A DNA stretch of 64,000 bases from Meghimatium bilineatum (GCA_034231615.1 CM067317.1:1200501-1264500), one strand, 5' to 3'. Positions 1 through 15,500 are shown, numbered from the stretch's first letter. Numbers and translations are program-made. Notes: a model not told the origin generated them from the letters alone.

Positions 1-71
1 CATTATGCAACATTCCACTCTCAGTAAATGACATATCATTATAGTGAGACTTGCATCTTGTGGAAGCCACA

Positions 72-364
72 CATCAATGAACAGCCTGTTATCACTGACA
101 AACTTATCTTGTTGAAACATCAATGAACAGCCTGTTATCACTGACAAACTTATCTTGTTGAAACATCAATGAACAGCCTGTTATCACTGACAAACTTATC
201 TTGTTGAAACATCAATGAACAGCCTGTTATCACTGACAAACTTATCTTGTTGAAACATCAATGAACAGCCTGTTATCACTGACAAACTTATCTTGTTGAA
301 ACATCAATGAACAGCCTGTTATCACTGACAAACTTATCTTGTTGAAACATCAATGAACAGCCTG
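72..364. repeat. 46-bp minisatellite, about 6 copies
   Basis: Copies begin at 72, 118, 164, 210, 256 and 302, with a partial one at 348. They are nearly identical. The array lies in a PDCL intron and stops about 27 bp short of the exon 5 boundary. Confidence 0.95.
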
Positions 365-390
365 CTGTGACAACTATTACAAAAACTTAC

Positions 391-504
391 AAACTTAAAG
401 CTCATCCTGGATTCCGAAGCAGATATTTTGCAGAACTTGACAGTTGGATACTGGCTGGATAGACAGATCAGACATCCATTCATGGTCTCACATGCAGCAA
501 TAGA
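391..504 (-). CDS. PDCL: PDCL coding exon 5
   Basis: 38 codons, phase 0 at both ends, between a GATTCAG acceptor and a GTAAGT donor. It contains CETMNGCLICLSSQYP followed by TVKFCKISAS, matching the conserved thioredoxin-like core of PDCL closely. The following exon, with the usual PAL-containing strand, is off the left edge. Confidence 0.92.
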
Positions 505-3500
505 CTGAATCAATAATACACATATACAATGCAACTGTCAGAGGCAACCAATTGTTCATACAAACTTGCAAGTATCAACTCTACATTTATCACCTTATCT
601 CTACATTGTATCTCTACATTTATCACCTTATCACCATATTTATCTTCTACATTTATCACCTTATCTACTTTATTTTTACAATATCTCTACATTTAGCAAG
701 CAAAAAACACCATCTGCAAACAAATAGAGAACATAAGGAATTGATAGACATTGAACCACCCCTGCAGGCAAGCAATAACTTCTACCATAAGGACTGAACT
801 CTCTGACCTCTCGGCAGATAAGAACACTGAAACCCCATGCCTGAAAACCATTTCCCTAGAAACAATCCATACATACCCACCAGAAATAATCCATGTATAC
901 ACAGATGGATCTGCACAAAATGCTACCACAAATGCTGGATATGGAGCTGTGATAAAATACCCGAACACAGACCCAGAAGACTACCCAAAATTGTTTGGTC
1001 TATGCGGAGATATCTGTTCTAACTACACAGCAGAGATAATAGCAATTGAGAAAGCTCTGAATCGAATTATTGTGGACTTTGAGAACGGAACTACTCCACC
1101 TGAAGACATAGTCATCTTCTCCGACTCAAAATCAGCACTCGAAGCCTTGGAGACCAAAGTAACACCCCCTAGTTGCAATATCAACAGACAAATTGACCAG
1201 CTGTCCACATCATATGGTGCAGAAATCACCCTGGATACCTGGCCATGCTGGAGTCCCTGGAAACGAAATCGCTGATAAACTATCTAAGAGAGGTGCTGCC
1301 ACTCCCCAGTTTTCCCCAAATCTCTCCCAACAAACATGCAAACAAATCCTAAACAACAACTACAGAGAAGAATAGTTACAACAGTGGGCCAGCTCAAAGA
1401 CTGGACGCTCACTATATTAGCACCAACAGAAACCCAACCCAATGGTCTTCTGAAACAACTTGAGCGAACAAACCAGAGTCTCACATTCCAACTAAGAACA
1501 GGCCATACCCCCATTAATAAACACCTGAACAGAATAAACCCATTACATGAACCAAACTGCAGACACTGTAATATACAAGAGGAGACTGTCGATCACCAAC
1601 TACTGCAGTGCCCAAAACTAACAGACATCCGACAAGAACTACTACCACTGCTTCCAGCTCTACACAACTGTACCACAGCTGAGGAAAACCTGTGCAATCG
1701 TCAGAATGGATATGGGCTGTCAAAAGTTGCCTGCTCACAGCGAAAGGGATTGAATCATCATCATCATCATCATCTCTACATTTATCTCATGCATTTATCA
1801 CCTTATCTCTACATTTATCTCTACATTTATCTCTACATTTATCTCCTATCATACATCTCGTAATGGTGGTGATCTGTCATATTCATCTAGTAGTGGTAGG
1901 GGGTCTGTCTCAGGCCTGTCACATTCCCATACATTTGCTTCTTCTAGTAGGTTACATGTGAACCACATCTCTGCTCTATACCTTCCATGAAATATATGTT
2001 CTACTGTCTGCTTGTCTTCAACCATGCAGCCAAAACGATTATATGCTAACCACATGCTCAGACAAATGGAGGAAACAATCATTTTTAGATTGAGAACAGG
2101 ACACAACAGTCACAAACAAGACATGTACGGGAAGTTTGAATTTGATGACACCGATATGTTCCCTTGTGGACAATCTCCAGAAAAATCAAAACATTTTACA
2201 GAACTACCCACTGTACAACACCACAAGAAGAAACCTATGGCAATCTGCAACAGCTTTGACGGACAAGCTATACGGCCTTGTGTTGGGGCTGGTGACAACA
2301 GTACAGTTATTGGTGAAATACATATCAGCTTCTGACATCGACTGGAGTAGAAGGAAGAAGACATTGTTCCCTTCCCATCTACAGATGTTTCAATAGATAG
2401 ATGTTCCCTTCCCATTTACAGATGTTTCAATAGATAATTTTTTTTCCCTCCCAAGATGTTTGAACTGATAGTTGTTCCCTTCTCCTATTAGGTACTCCTA
2501 TCGTCTTTTATTAGGTACTTGGACATTAGAATTCCGGAAGTCCTAAAAATGTTGCTTAGGCCATAAAAACATAAAAACATTTTTTTTAATAAAAAAATAT
2601 AAAAACACCATCATCATCAGGTGCCATGCCAGGTGGCGTAGGCAATCATGGCTCTCCACAGCTCTCTGTCAACAGCATTATGTATCAAAGTCGTTGTTGT
2701 TTCTTTGCCATGCCAGGTTGTCAAACTGTCTAATATTTTCTCACGTTGTCGCCCTCTGTCTCTGGTGCCTTCAATCTTGCCTGTTGTGATTATGTTCTCT
2801 AAACCTGCCTGTCTCATGAAGTGGCCAAAAAAAATAAGATTGCCTATTTCTTATATTGTTGATTAAGGTCAGTTTCGAATTTAACTCTTTTAACACCTCT
2901 ACATTAGTTTTTCTGGCAGTCCATGGTATTCTCAGCATTCTTCTGTAGAACCACATCTCTGTTGCCTCCAATCTCCCACTTTCCAGTTTGTTTATTGTCC
3001 AAGACTCGCACCCATATGTTAGTATAGGGGTTATATAGCACTGCAGACTCTCTTTCTCACATCTAATGACAAGGTCATATTACACAGTCATAAAAACATA
3101 AAAACACTTGTGACATGATATTGTTGGAAACACCATAGACCATGTTTAGTTTTTGTAGAAATTCCCAGAACAAATATATACAGATGCCTACCCAAGTTTG
3201 TGTAGAAATTCCCAGAACAAATATATACAGATGCCTACCCAAGTTTGTGTAGAAATTCCCAGAAAAAATATATGCCGATGCCTACCCAAGTTTGTGTTAT
3301 TTGGGCTCAGATATGTTTTGTACACAAAATCATCAACAAATTTGGCAGAAATATAATTTCATATTGAAATAATACTGAATTTTGTACCTCTCAGAAAGTT
3401 GATTCTTGATTAGGAACAAGTATCACAGCACTGGGGGCATTCCCATATATGCTCTGCTTGCTGTTTCGTCAGCCATCTAAAAGTATATAAGTTCAGTGTC

Positions 3501-6500
3501 CCAGTCAGTTGCTGATTACGCGTTCTTCTGATCTTTCCAGAGAGGGAGAACTTTCTCCCATCGTCTCTAGTCACTCCCATTTCTACCATTCTCTGAATAT
3601 GTAGATTGTCTCTCTCATTTGACTTCCTCCTCATCTTCTCGTAGGGTATCCATGACTGCTCTAACCAATTCAATCCTGTCTCTTCGCATCTCGGTTCCGT
3701 TCACCAAAGCTTTACCAGCCAACACATCGGCTCTTTCGTCTCTCCTGACCTCAGCATGACCTGGACCATGATTCATGTAATGCACTGCGCATTGTTGAGA
3801 AGAGTAACCCTTTCAGTTCTGATCATACACTTTTCTATCTTGTGCAGCATACTTTCAGAGTCTGATAGAATCACTGAGTCTGTTGGTGGTTGCGTTGCCA
3901 GCCAAGTGAGAGCTGCTGTCACCGCTTCTATTTTCATTCTCATACTCGATGTTCTAGTGGGGTAGGCAGCTGACTTCTCAGCTAATTTCTTGCTATTTTG
4001 GTAGGCCATGAAACCCCAACCACACATGTTTGTTTCTTGTGTTACTGAGCTGTCTGTGTAAATTATCGTATCATGTGACTTCGAGTGCTGCAGTTTGAGT
4101 TCATGGATCATTCCCTCTGTTCTCTTGGCAGCCCAGTTGCGGCACTCTCTTCCCATATGTATCACAACTGTTGTCAATAACTTTCTCTCTTTTCCAAATA
4201 TCACCCATTCACAGCCTCTTCCCACTTCCTCCAGCTGACACCAGCTCCAGCTAGAATTCTCCCAAAAGTCTATAAAATCCAATTTACATAATGGCACTGC
4301 TCTGATTTGAAATTGTCAAGATATTTCAAAAATGTGAATGCTTCACTGAGATTCTGCCACGTTTCCACTACACTTGCAGAAAAAATGGAAGTCAATTGAA
4401 TAACTTGCAAGATTTCAAATAATATGGTAACCAAAGTTTTTTTAATGGGGTTTCTTTTATTGAATACAGGAAACCTTGCGACGGGGCTTTTGTAGGGCTT
4501 GTACACTCGATCGCAGATATTTTAGATAGTGTAAACTGTTGTCAAAGGCACTCTACAGCTGCTCTCTAAAGGTTAATTAGAAAAAATGCATAACTTTGTT
4601 CAGGATTGACATACAGATGTGATTGAGGTATCGTTTAATATCAATTTTAAATGGTTATCTAGCTGTAATATTGGTAATGAGGCAGCACTATTAAAATTGT
4701 GTCCAAGTACCTTTTTTTATCCATTAACCCTTTCACCACTATGAGATTTCCCTACTGTCAATCCCCCATCGACAGAAAAATTAATAGTCTTGCATTAACC
4801 TATATCAAAGATATATATTTTTAAAAATAAATTGTCAAACTCAACATAATGTGGGGAAATTTTTTTTACCTTGGGGTGCTGAGTAGTGGAGTCATATTGA
4901 GACGAAAATTTTGAGATATATTCTCAAATCTCCTTTTTCCCAAACAGGTTGATATTCCCAAAACTTTGAACCCATCATCTGTACTCCAGTACATGTCATA
5001 CTCAAGCAGAATACACAGGCCCATCATAATATAAATATAAAAATGACGTCTTATTTCAATGGCAGTTACAGATGTCCAGAACATCTTTTTTCCTTGTTTG
5101 TTCTTTGCGTTATGTTACATACAAATTTGTCAGATCTGCTGCAAATTGATAAACTCATCGTTGACAATGATGCTAAAGTATTCATAACGTGTGGCAATCT
5201 CATCACGATTATGTACAGACCCAATGTTTTGTACACAACTCTCAACTTCTACTCGAAAAACTACATCACTAGGGCAAAATTTGCGATGTCACAATTAGTA
5301 CCATGAATGTCCTTCTCGTTGTCGGAAACATTAGGTCTATCAAACAGGAAATTTCACTGTCACTTTCCACGTTATATTTGGTACGCAAATCACCTACATC
5401 ATGCATATTTCCACAAAATTACAGCTGTCATCATTAGTGTACATACGAACAATGTGTATCCTCCAATGTGAAAAAAATGTGTCAAAACTCAGGTGTTATC
5501 ACAGCACAAACTAAAAATTGTAATATCGACCGCAACGAAACAAGTAAAAAAAAGTGCCCGGCGGCGGCTGTAGTTGTCTACCAATAGAAGCGATGTGAGT
5601 CGACTGTAGGGGGGGGGGGATCTGGTTAAAGAAATGGTGCGCTTAATCATTTTATATTGACAAACAGAAAACAAGCAGCTACGATGATCATGAGAAAGGA
5701 ACCCACTATCTACTAAAAACTTTCTTTAGCTGCCCGTGTCCTGCTGGGGCCTGAAAGGGGACCAAAGAATAGCAACACTGTTACTTGACATGCAAGCCAT
5801 AGGAGGTGTACATGCAAGCCATAGGAGGTGTAAAATTGATCCAAAAGCCATGCTGAAGGTGGATGTGTCTGGTCAAATGGTGTAGATATTACAGAAAAGC
5901 TGTAAACTATGACATGAAGCACTGCACTCGCTGGACTATGTCCTGCTAATCTGCAGGAGTTTGAGAACAAATTCAGAAGAAGAAGATTACAATAAATGCC
6001 ATTACTAGAAGAACTGGGAAGCCTTGGGTTAACCTACCTGATCATAAATGTGGACCAGCACAGTAACACCTGGATTCTCTCCATCGACTTCCTGGATGAA
6101 TGTCGCTGATGTCAGAGATATTAACTTGCCAAACTTGGGCCTGATAAAACAGTGCAACATCAGTACATGACAAGAGGAGGATGAGATTATGTCAGAAAAT
6201 GTTGCAACATCAGTACATGACAAGAGAAGGTTGAAGCATGAGATTATGTCAGAAAACAGTGGGGGAAATAAGGCTAAACATGAACAGGAGATGTTGCCAT
6301 GGTGACATATTCTTTCCAGAACCTAGTCTTCCTTATGAATCTCCTGAAATCCCCGCAGCCATATCCCCGCAAGTTGCCCCGTTTCCTCCAGTTAGTTAGT
6401 TAGTTAGTCGTTGGATCATCATCACTGCAAACTGGACACATCCATAGTTGCTCTGATCTCTCCTTGAGTGTATCCGCCATCACACTTCTGCTGACAGTAC

Positions 6501-9500
6501 CGGTCCTATGCTGGTTGACCATCATTCTTCTGCACCCTCCAAAATGTTCACCTCTAGCAACACCGCATCTCAATCCCTGATCTTTAATCCTAGCCATTGA
6601 AAAGGAATCATCATCCACATTCGTCTCACTCTCGCGTGTTATATCTCTTAAGGAGTTCAAAACGTCAGCGCGATCCATTGCCCCATCGCCCTTTGCCACA
6701 ATCGCACACGATGCCAGTTGATCCGCTCTTTCATTGTTTCGTTTCCTCCAGTGACATATGCAGGTGATTTAGCTCTGTCATTCCAACAGAAAAGGTCAAT
6801 AGGGCCATTCTTACTCATTGTATTATGTTGTGAATGGGTTCTTGATAAAGGCCTTTTGGTCAAAATGTCCATTTCTGTTATGTTCTGTTACCAGCAAAAC
6901 TGTATTACCCTGTTCCACATTTCACCTGAGGCTAGACACTAAAGGAGATATGGCTAGACATTGAAAAGAGATGAGACTAGAGATGGAACAATGAGGATTG
7001 CTGAAGCTAGAAATAGCTCGCATGCTGATGTATTGGAGAAACATAATGTATTACTCCAGATGTGTTGGAGAAACATCATGTATTACTCCAGATGTGTTGG
7101 AGAAACATAATGTATTACCCCAGATGTGTTGGAGAAACATAATGTATTACTCCAGATGTGTTGGAGAAACATAATGTATTACCCCAGATGTGTTGGAGAA
7201 ACATAATGTATTACTCCAGATGTGTTGGAGAAACATCATGTATTACCCCAGATGTGTTGGAGAAACATCATGTATTACCCCAGATGTGTTGGAGAAACAT
7301 AATGTATTACTCCAGATGTGTTGGAGAAACATAATGTATTACCCCAGATGTGTTGGAGAAACATCATTTATTACCCCAGATATGTTGGAGAAACATAATG
7401 TATTACCCCAGATATGTTGGAGAAACATAATGTATTACTCCAGATGTGTTGGAGAAACATAATGTATTACTCCAGATGTGTTGGAGAAACATCATTTATT
7501 ACCCCTGATGTGTTGGAGAAACATCATGTATTAACCCAGATGTGTTGGAGAAACATCATGTATTACCCCAGATGTGTTGGAGAAACATCATGTATTACCC
7601 CTGATGTGTTGGAGAAACATAATGTATTACTCCAGATGTGTTGGAGAAACATCATTTATTACCCCTTGGTGGGTTTATGTATGCATGGATTGTTTGCTGA
7701 AAATCATGTGTGTAAGTAAGGTTATGACCAAAGGTTACTTAAAGCTAATACAACATGGCTGGTTCACTGGTTTTACATCATCAAAATTCATCATGGGTAG
7801 GTCAACCGTGACGTTTTTTATACTACCAAAACTCAGTATGAGTAGGTCAACCTTCATGGAAGACATATACAATAGAAAAGATAGAAAGGATGAGAGCATA
7901 GCTAGGTGTGACAGAAAGGATGAGAGCATAGCTAGGTATGATAGAAAAGATAGAAAGGATGAGAGCATAGCTAGGTATGATAGAAAAGATGAGAGCATAG
8001 CTAGGTATGATAGAAAAGATGAGAGCATAGCTAGGTATGATAGAAAAGATAGAAAAGATGAGAGCATAGCTAGGTGTGATAGAAAAGATGAGAGCATAGC
8101 TAGGTATGGTAGAAAAGATGAGAGAAGAGCTAGGTGTGATAGAAAAGATAGAAAAGATGAGAGCATAGCTAGGTATGATAGAAAAGATAGAAAAGATGAG
8201 AGAAGAGCTAGGTGTGATAGAAAAGATAGAAAAGATGAGAGCATAGCTAGGTATGATAGAAAAGATAGAAAAGATGAGAGCATAGCTAGGTGTGATAGAA
8301 AGGATGAGAGCATAGCTAGGTATGATAGAAAAGATAGAAAAGATGAGAGCATAGCTAGGTATGATAGAAAAGATAGAAAAGATGAGAGCATAGCTAGGTG
8401 TGATAGAAAAGATAGAAAAGATGAGAGCATAGCTAGGTATGATAGAAAAGATGAGAGCATAGCTAGGTGTGATAGAAAGAATGAGAAGATAGCTAGGTAT
8501 GATAGAAAAGATGAGAGCATAGCTAGGTGTGATAGAAAGGATGAGAGCATAGCTAGATATGATAGAAAAGATGAGAGCATAGCTAGGTATGATAGAAAAG
8601 ATGAGAGCATAGCTAGGTGTGATAGAAAGAATGAGAGCATAGCTAGGTATGATAGAAAAGATAGAAAAGATGAGAGCATAGCTAGGTATGATAGAAAAGA
8701 TAGAAAAGATGAGAGCATAGCTAGGTATGATAGAAAAGATAGAAAAGATGAGAGCATAGCTAGGTATGATAGAAAAGATGAGAGCATAGCTAGGTATGAT
8801 AGAAAAGATGAGAGCATAGCTAGGTATGATAGAAAAGATGAGAGCATAGCTAGGTATGATAGAAAAGATGAGAGCATAGCTAGATGTGATAGAAAAGATG
8901 AGAGCATAGCTAGGTGTGATAGAAAAGATAGAAAAGATGAGAGCATAGCTAGGTATGATAGAAAGGATGAGAGCATAGCTAGGTATGATAGAAAAGATGA
9001 GAGCATAGCTAGGTATGATAGAAAAGATGAGAGCATAGCTAGATGTGATAGAAAGGATGAGAGCATAGCTAGGTATGACAGAAAAGATGAGAGCATAGCT
9101 AGATGTGATAGAAAAGATGAGAGAATAGCTAGGTATGATAGAAAGGATGAGAGCATAGCTAGGTATGATAGAAAAGATGAGAGCATAGCTAGGTATGATA
9201 GAAAGGATGAGAGCATAGCTAGGTGTGATAGAAAGGATGAGAGCATAGCTAGGTGTGATAGAAAAGATAGAAAAGATGAGAGCATAGCTAGGTATGATAG
9301 AAAAGATGAGAGCATAGCTAGGTATGATAGAAAACATGAGAGCATAGCTAGGTATGATAGAAAAGATGAGAGCATAGCTAGATGTGATAGAAAGGATGAG
9401 AGCATAGCTAGGTATGATAGAAAAGATGAGAGCATAGCTAGGTATGATAGAAAAGATGAGAGCATAGCTAGATGTGATAGAAAGGATGAGAGCATAGCTA

Positions 9501-12500
9501 GGTATGATAGAAAAGATGAGAGCATAGCTAGGTATGATAGAAAAGATAGAAAAGATGAGAGCATAGCTAGGTATGATAGAAAGGATGAGAGCATAGCTAG
9601 GTATGATAGAAAAGATGAGAGCATAGCCAGGTATGATAGAAAAGATGAGAGCATAGCTAGGTATGATAGAAAAGATGAGAGCATAGCTAGGTGTGATAGA
9701 AAGAATGAGAGCATAGCTAGGTGTGATAGAAAAGATAGAAAAGATGAGAGCATAGCTAGGTATGATAGAAAAGATAGAAAAGATGAGAGCATAGCTAGGT
9801 ATGATAGAAAAGATGAGAGCATAGCTAGGTATGATAGAAAGGATGAGAGCATAGCTAGGTATGATAGAAAGGATGAGAGCATAGCTAGGTATGATAGAAA
9901 ATATAGAAAGGATGAGAGCATAGCTAGGTATGATAGAAAAGATGAGAGCATAGCTAGGTGTGATAGAAAAGATGAGAGCATAGCTAGGTGTGATAGAAAA
10001 GATGAGAGAATAGCTAGGTATGATAAAAAGGATGAGAGCATAGCTAGGTATGATAGAAAAGATAGAAAGGATGAGAGCTAGGTATGATTGAAAAGATAGA
10101 AAGGATGAGAGCATAGCTAGGTATGATAGAAAAGATGAGAGCATAGCTAGGTATGATAGAAAGGATGAGAGCATAGCTAGGTATGATAGAAAAGATGAGA
10201 GCATAGCTAGGTATGATAGAAAGATGAGAGCATAGCTAGGTATGATAGAAAAGATAGAAAGGATGAGAGCATAGCTAGGTATGATAGAAAAGATGAGAGC
10301 ATAGCTAGGTATGATAGAAAGGATGAGAGCATAGCTAGGTATGATAGAAAAGATGAGAGCATAGCTAGGTATGATAGAAAGATGAGAGCATAGCTAGGTA
10401 TGATAGAAAGATGAGAGCATAGCTAGGTATGATAGAAAAGATAGAAAAGATGAGAGCATAGCTAGGTGTGATAGAAAAGATAGAAAGGATGAGAGCATAG
10501 CTAGGTATGATTGAAAAGATAGAAAAGATGAGAGCATAGCTAGGTATGATAGAAAAGATAGAAAAGATGAGAGCATAGCTAGGTATGATAGAAAAGATGA
10601 CAGCATAGCTAGGTGTGATAGAAAAGATGAGAGCATAGCTAGGTGTGATAGAAAAGATGACAGCATAGCTAGGTGTGATAGAAAAGATGAGAGCATAGCT
10701 AGGTATGATAGAAAAGATGAGAGCATAGCTAGGTGTGATAGAAAAGATGACAGCATAGCTAGGTGTGATAGAAAAGATGAGAGCATAGCTAGGTGTGATA
10801 GAAAAGATGACAGCATAGCTAGGTGTGATAGAAAAGATGAGAGCATAGCTATGTGTGATAGAAAAGATAGAAAAGATAAGAGCATAGCTAGGTATGATAG
10901 AAAAGATGAGAGCATAGCTAGGTATGATAGAAAAGATGAGAGCATAGCTAGGTGTGATAGAAAAGATAGAAAAGATAAGAGCATAGCTAGGTATGATAGA
11001 AAAGATAAGAGCATAGCTAGGTATGATAGAAAAGATGAGAGCATAGCTAGGTATGATAGAAAAGATGAGAGCATAGCTAGTATGATAGAAAGGATGAGAG
11101 CATAGCTAGGTATGATAGAAAGGATGAGAGCATAGCTAGGTATGATAGAAAGGATGAGAGCATAGCTAGGTGTGATTGAAAGAATGAGAGCATAGCTAGG
11201 TATGATAGAAAAGATAGAAAATATGAGAGCATAGCTAGGTATGATAGAAAGAATGAGAGCATAGCTAGGTATGATAGAAAGAATGAGAGCATAGCTAGGT
11301 ATGATAGAAAAGATGAGAGCATAGCTAGGTATGATAGAAAGGATGAGAGCATAGCTAGGTATGATAGAAAAGATGAGAGCATAGCTAGGTATGATAGAAA
11401 GGATGAGAGCATAACTAGGTATGATAGAAAAGATGAGAGCATAGCTAGGTATGATAGAAAGGATAGAAAAACTTTATAAAGATATGAGAGATATGAAGGT
11501 GTTGGTGTACTTTCATACTTACACCTCAGCCAGAGCTTTCCTCATTTCTTCTATTCTCTTGATCCTGTACTCTTTAAGAAACTCATCCTCAAGTTCCTCA
11601 AGCTCTGCTAAAAACTGCTCGTCTTCCTTACGTTCATGCTCATCATTTAGCTGCAACAATTTAATATCTATAATAGAAACAATCTACTACAGTGTTCTAA
11701 TATTGTATCATCTACTAGTGTTATAATATTGTATCATCTACTAGTGTTCTAATATTGTATCATCTACTAGTGTTCTATAATTGTATCATCTACTACAGTG
11801 TTCTAATATTGTATTATCTACTAGTGTTCTAATATTGTATCATCTACTAGTGTTCTAATATTGTATCATCTACTAGTGTTCTAATATTGTATCATCTACT
11901 AGTGTTCTAATATTGTATCATCTACTAGTGTTCTAATATTGTATCATCTACTAGTGTTCTAATATTGTATCATCTACTAGTGTTCTATAATTGTATCATC
12001 TACTACAGTGTTCTAATATTGTATTATCTACTAGTGTTCTAATATTGTATCTTCTACTAGTGTTCTAATATTGTATCATCTACTAGTGTTCTAATATTGT
12101 ATCATCTACTAGTGTTCTAATATTGTATCATCTACTACAGTGTTCTAATATTGTATCATCTACTAGTGTTCTAATATTGTATCATCTACTAGTGTTCTAA
12201 TATTGTATCATCTACTACAGTGTTCTAATATTGTATCATCTACTAGTGTTCTAATATTGTATCATCTACTACAGTGTTCTAATATTGTATCTTCTACTAG
12301 TGTTCTAATATTGTATCATCTACTAGTGTTCTAATATTGTATCATCTACTAGTGTTCTAATATTGTATTATCTACTAGTGTTCTAATATTGTATCTTCTA
12401 CTAGTGTTCTAATATTGTATCATCTACTAGTGTTCTAATATTGTATCATCTACTAGTGTTCTAATATTGTATCTTCTACTAGAGTTCTAATATTGTATCA

Positions 12501-15500
12501 TCTACTAGTGTTCTAATATTGTATCATCTACTAGTGTTCTAATATTGTATCATCTACTACAGTGTTCTAATATTGTATCTTCTACTAGTGTTCTAATATT
12601 GTATCATCTACTAGTGTTATAATATTGTATTATCTACTAGTGTTCTAATATTGTATCATCTACTAGTGTTCTATAATTGTATCATCTACTACAGTGTTCT
12701 AATGTTGTATCATCTACTAGTGTTCTAATATTGTGTCATCTACTAGTGTTCTAATATTGTATCATCTACTAGTGTTCTAATATTGTATCATCTACTACAG
12801 TGTTCTAATATTGTATCATCTACTAGTGTTCTAATATTGTATCATCTACTACAGTGTTCTAATATTGTATCATCTACTAGTGTTCTAATATTGTATTATC
12901 TACTACAGTGTTCTAATATTGTATCATCTACTAGTGTTCTAATATTGTATCATCTACTAGTGTTCTAATATTGTATTATCTACTACAGTGTTCTAATATT
13001 GTATCATCTACTAGTGTTCTAATATTGTATTATCTACTACAGTGTTCTAATATTGTATCATCTACTAGTGTTCTATAATTGTATCATCTACTACAGTGTT
13101 CTAATTTTGTATCATCTACTAGTGTTCTAATATTGTATCATCTACTAGTGTTCTAATATTGTATCATCTACTAGTGTTCTAATATTGTATCATCTACTAG
13201 TGTTCTAATATTGTATTATCTACTACAGTGTTCTAATATTGTATCATCTACTAGTGTTCTAATATTGTATCATCTACTACAGTGTTCTAATATTGTATCA
13301 TCTACTAGTGTTCTAATATTGTATTATCTACTACAGTGTTCTAATATTGTATCATCTACTAGTGTTATAATATTGTATCATCTACTAGTGTTCTATAATT
13401 GTATCATCTACTAGTGTTCTAATATTGTATCATCTACTAGTGTTCTAATATTGTATCATCTACTAGTGTTCTAATATTGTATCATCTACTAGTGTTCTAT
13501 AATTGTATCATCTACTACAGTGTTCTAATATTGTATTATCTACTAGTGTTCTAATATTGTATCATCTACTACAGTGTTCTAATATTGTATTATCTACTAG
13601 TGTTCTAATATTGTATTATCTACTACAGTGTTCTAGTATTGTATTATCTACTACAGTGTCCTAATATTGTATCATCTACTAGTGTTCTAATATTGTATCA
13701 TCTACTAGTGTTCTAATATTGTATCTTCTACTAGTGTTCTAATATTGTATTATCTACTAGTGTTCTAATATTGTATTATCTACTACAGTGTTCTAATATT
13801 GTATCATCTACTAGTGTTCTAATATTGTATCATCTACTAGTGTTCTAATATTGTATTATCTACTAGTGTTATAATATTGTATCATCTACTAGTGTTCTAT
13901 AATTGTATCATCTACTAGTGTTCTAATATTGTATCATCTACTAGTGTTCTAATATTGTATCATCTACTAGTGTTCTATAATTGTATCATCTACTACAGTG
14001 TTCTAATGTTGTATCATCTACTAGTGTTCTAATATTGTGTCATCTACTAGTGTTCTAATATTGTATCATCTACTAGTGTTCTAATATTGTATCATCTACT
14101 ACAGTGTTCTAATATTGTATCATCTACTAGTGTTCTAATATTGTATCATCTACTACAGTGTTCTAATATTGTATCATCTACTAGTGTTCTAATATTGTAT
14201 CATCTACTAGTGTTCTAATATTGTATCATCTACTAGTGTTCTAATATTGTATTATCTACTACAGTGTTCTAATATTGTATCATCTACTAGTGTTCTAATA
14301 TTGTATTATCTACTACAGTGTTCTAATATTGTATCATCTACTAGTGTTCTATAATTGTATCATCTACTACAGTGTTCTAATATTGTATCATCTACTAGTG
14401 TTCTAATATTGTATCATCTACTAGTGTTCTAATATTGTATCATCTACTAGTGTTCTAATATTGTATCATCTACTAGTGTTCTAATATTGTATTATCTACT
14501 ACAGTGTTCTAATATTGTATCATCTACTAGTGTTCTAATATTGTATCATCTACTACAGTGTTCTAATATTGTATCATCTACTAGTGTTCTAATATTGTAT
14601 TATCTACTACAGTGTTCTAATATTGTATCATCTACTAGTGTTATAATATTGTATCATCTACTAGTGTTCTATAATTGTATCATCTACTAGTGTTCTAATA
14701 TTGTATTATCTACTACAGTGTTCTAATATTGTATCATCTACTAGTGTTCTAATATTGTATCATCTACTAGTGTTCTAATATTGTATTATCTACTAGTGTT
14801 ATAATATTGTATCATCTACTAGTGTTCTATAATTGTATCATCTACTAGTGTTCTAATATTGTATCATCTACTAGTGTTCTAATATTGTATCATCTACTAG
14901 TGTTCTATAATTGTATCATCTACTACAGTGTTCTAATGTTGTATCATCTACTAGTGTTCTAATATTGTGTCATCTACTAGTGTTCTAATATTGTATCATC
15001 TACTAGTGTTCTAATATTGTATCATCTACTACAGTGTTCTAATATTGTATCATCTACTAGTGTTCTAATATTGTATCATCTACTACAGTGTTCTAATATT
15101 GTATCATCTACTAGTGTTCTAATATTGTATCATCTACTAGTGTTCTAATATTGTATCATCTACTAGTGTTCTAATATTGTATTATCTACTACAGTGTTCT
15201 AATATTGTATCATCTACTAGTGTTCTAATATTGTATTATCTACTACAGTGTTCTAATATTGTATCATCTACTAGTGTTCTATAATTGTATCATCTACTAC
15301 AGTGTTCTAATATTGTATCATCTACTAGTGTTCTAATATTGTATCATCTACTAGTGTTCTAATATTGTATCATCTACTAGTGTTCTAATATTGTATCATC
15401 TACTAGTGTTCTAATATTGTATTATCTACTACAGTGTTCTAATATTGTATCATCTACTAGTGTTCTAATATTGTATCATCTACTACAGTGTTCTAATATT

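Larger units (their letters stand above)
2514..4711. mobile_element. Terminal-inverted-repeat element copy 1, invaded by retrotransposons
   Basis: Starts with GGTACTTGGACA and ends with its inverse TGTCCAAGTACC. The terminal 100-200 bp at the right matches the right end of the copy at 24432-26089, and the left end also matches. The middle holds minus-strand non-LTR pieces (2617-3060 and 3420-4297). A clean target-site duplication was not evident here. No transposase was found, so it is a non-autonomous element. Confidence 0.65.

Noticed and set aside
5713..5970. Minus-strand frame of 85 codons
   Set aside because: It is the antisense of the SINE-like repeat; similar antisense frames occur at other copies.
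6757..6800. TYAGDLALSF, resembling the RT YADD box
   Set aside because: An isolated match without any other RT motif around it.
7574..10081. 835-codon plus-strand frame, and 768- and 785-codon minus-strand frames over the same region
   Set aside because: They are by-products of 30/39-bp units whose lengths are multiples of three. The repeat is open on both strands, lies in an intron and has no unique domain.
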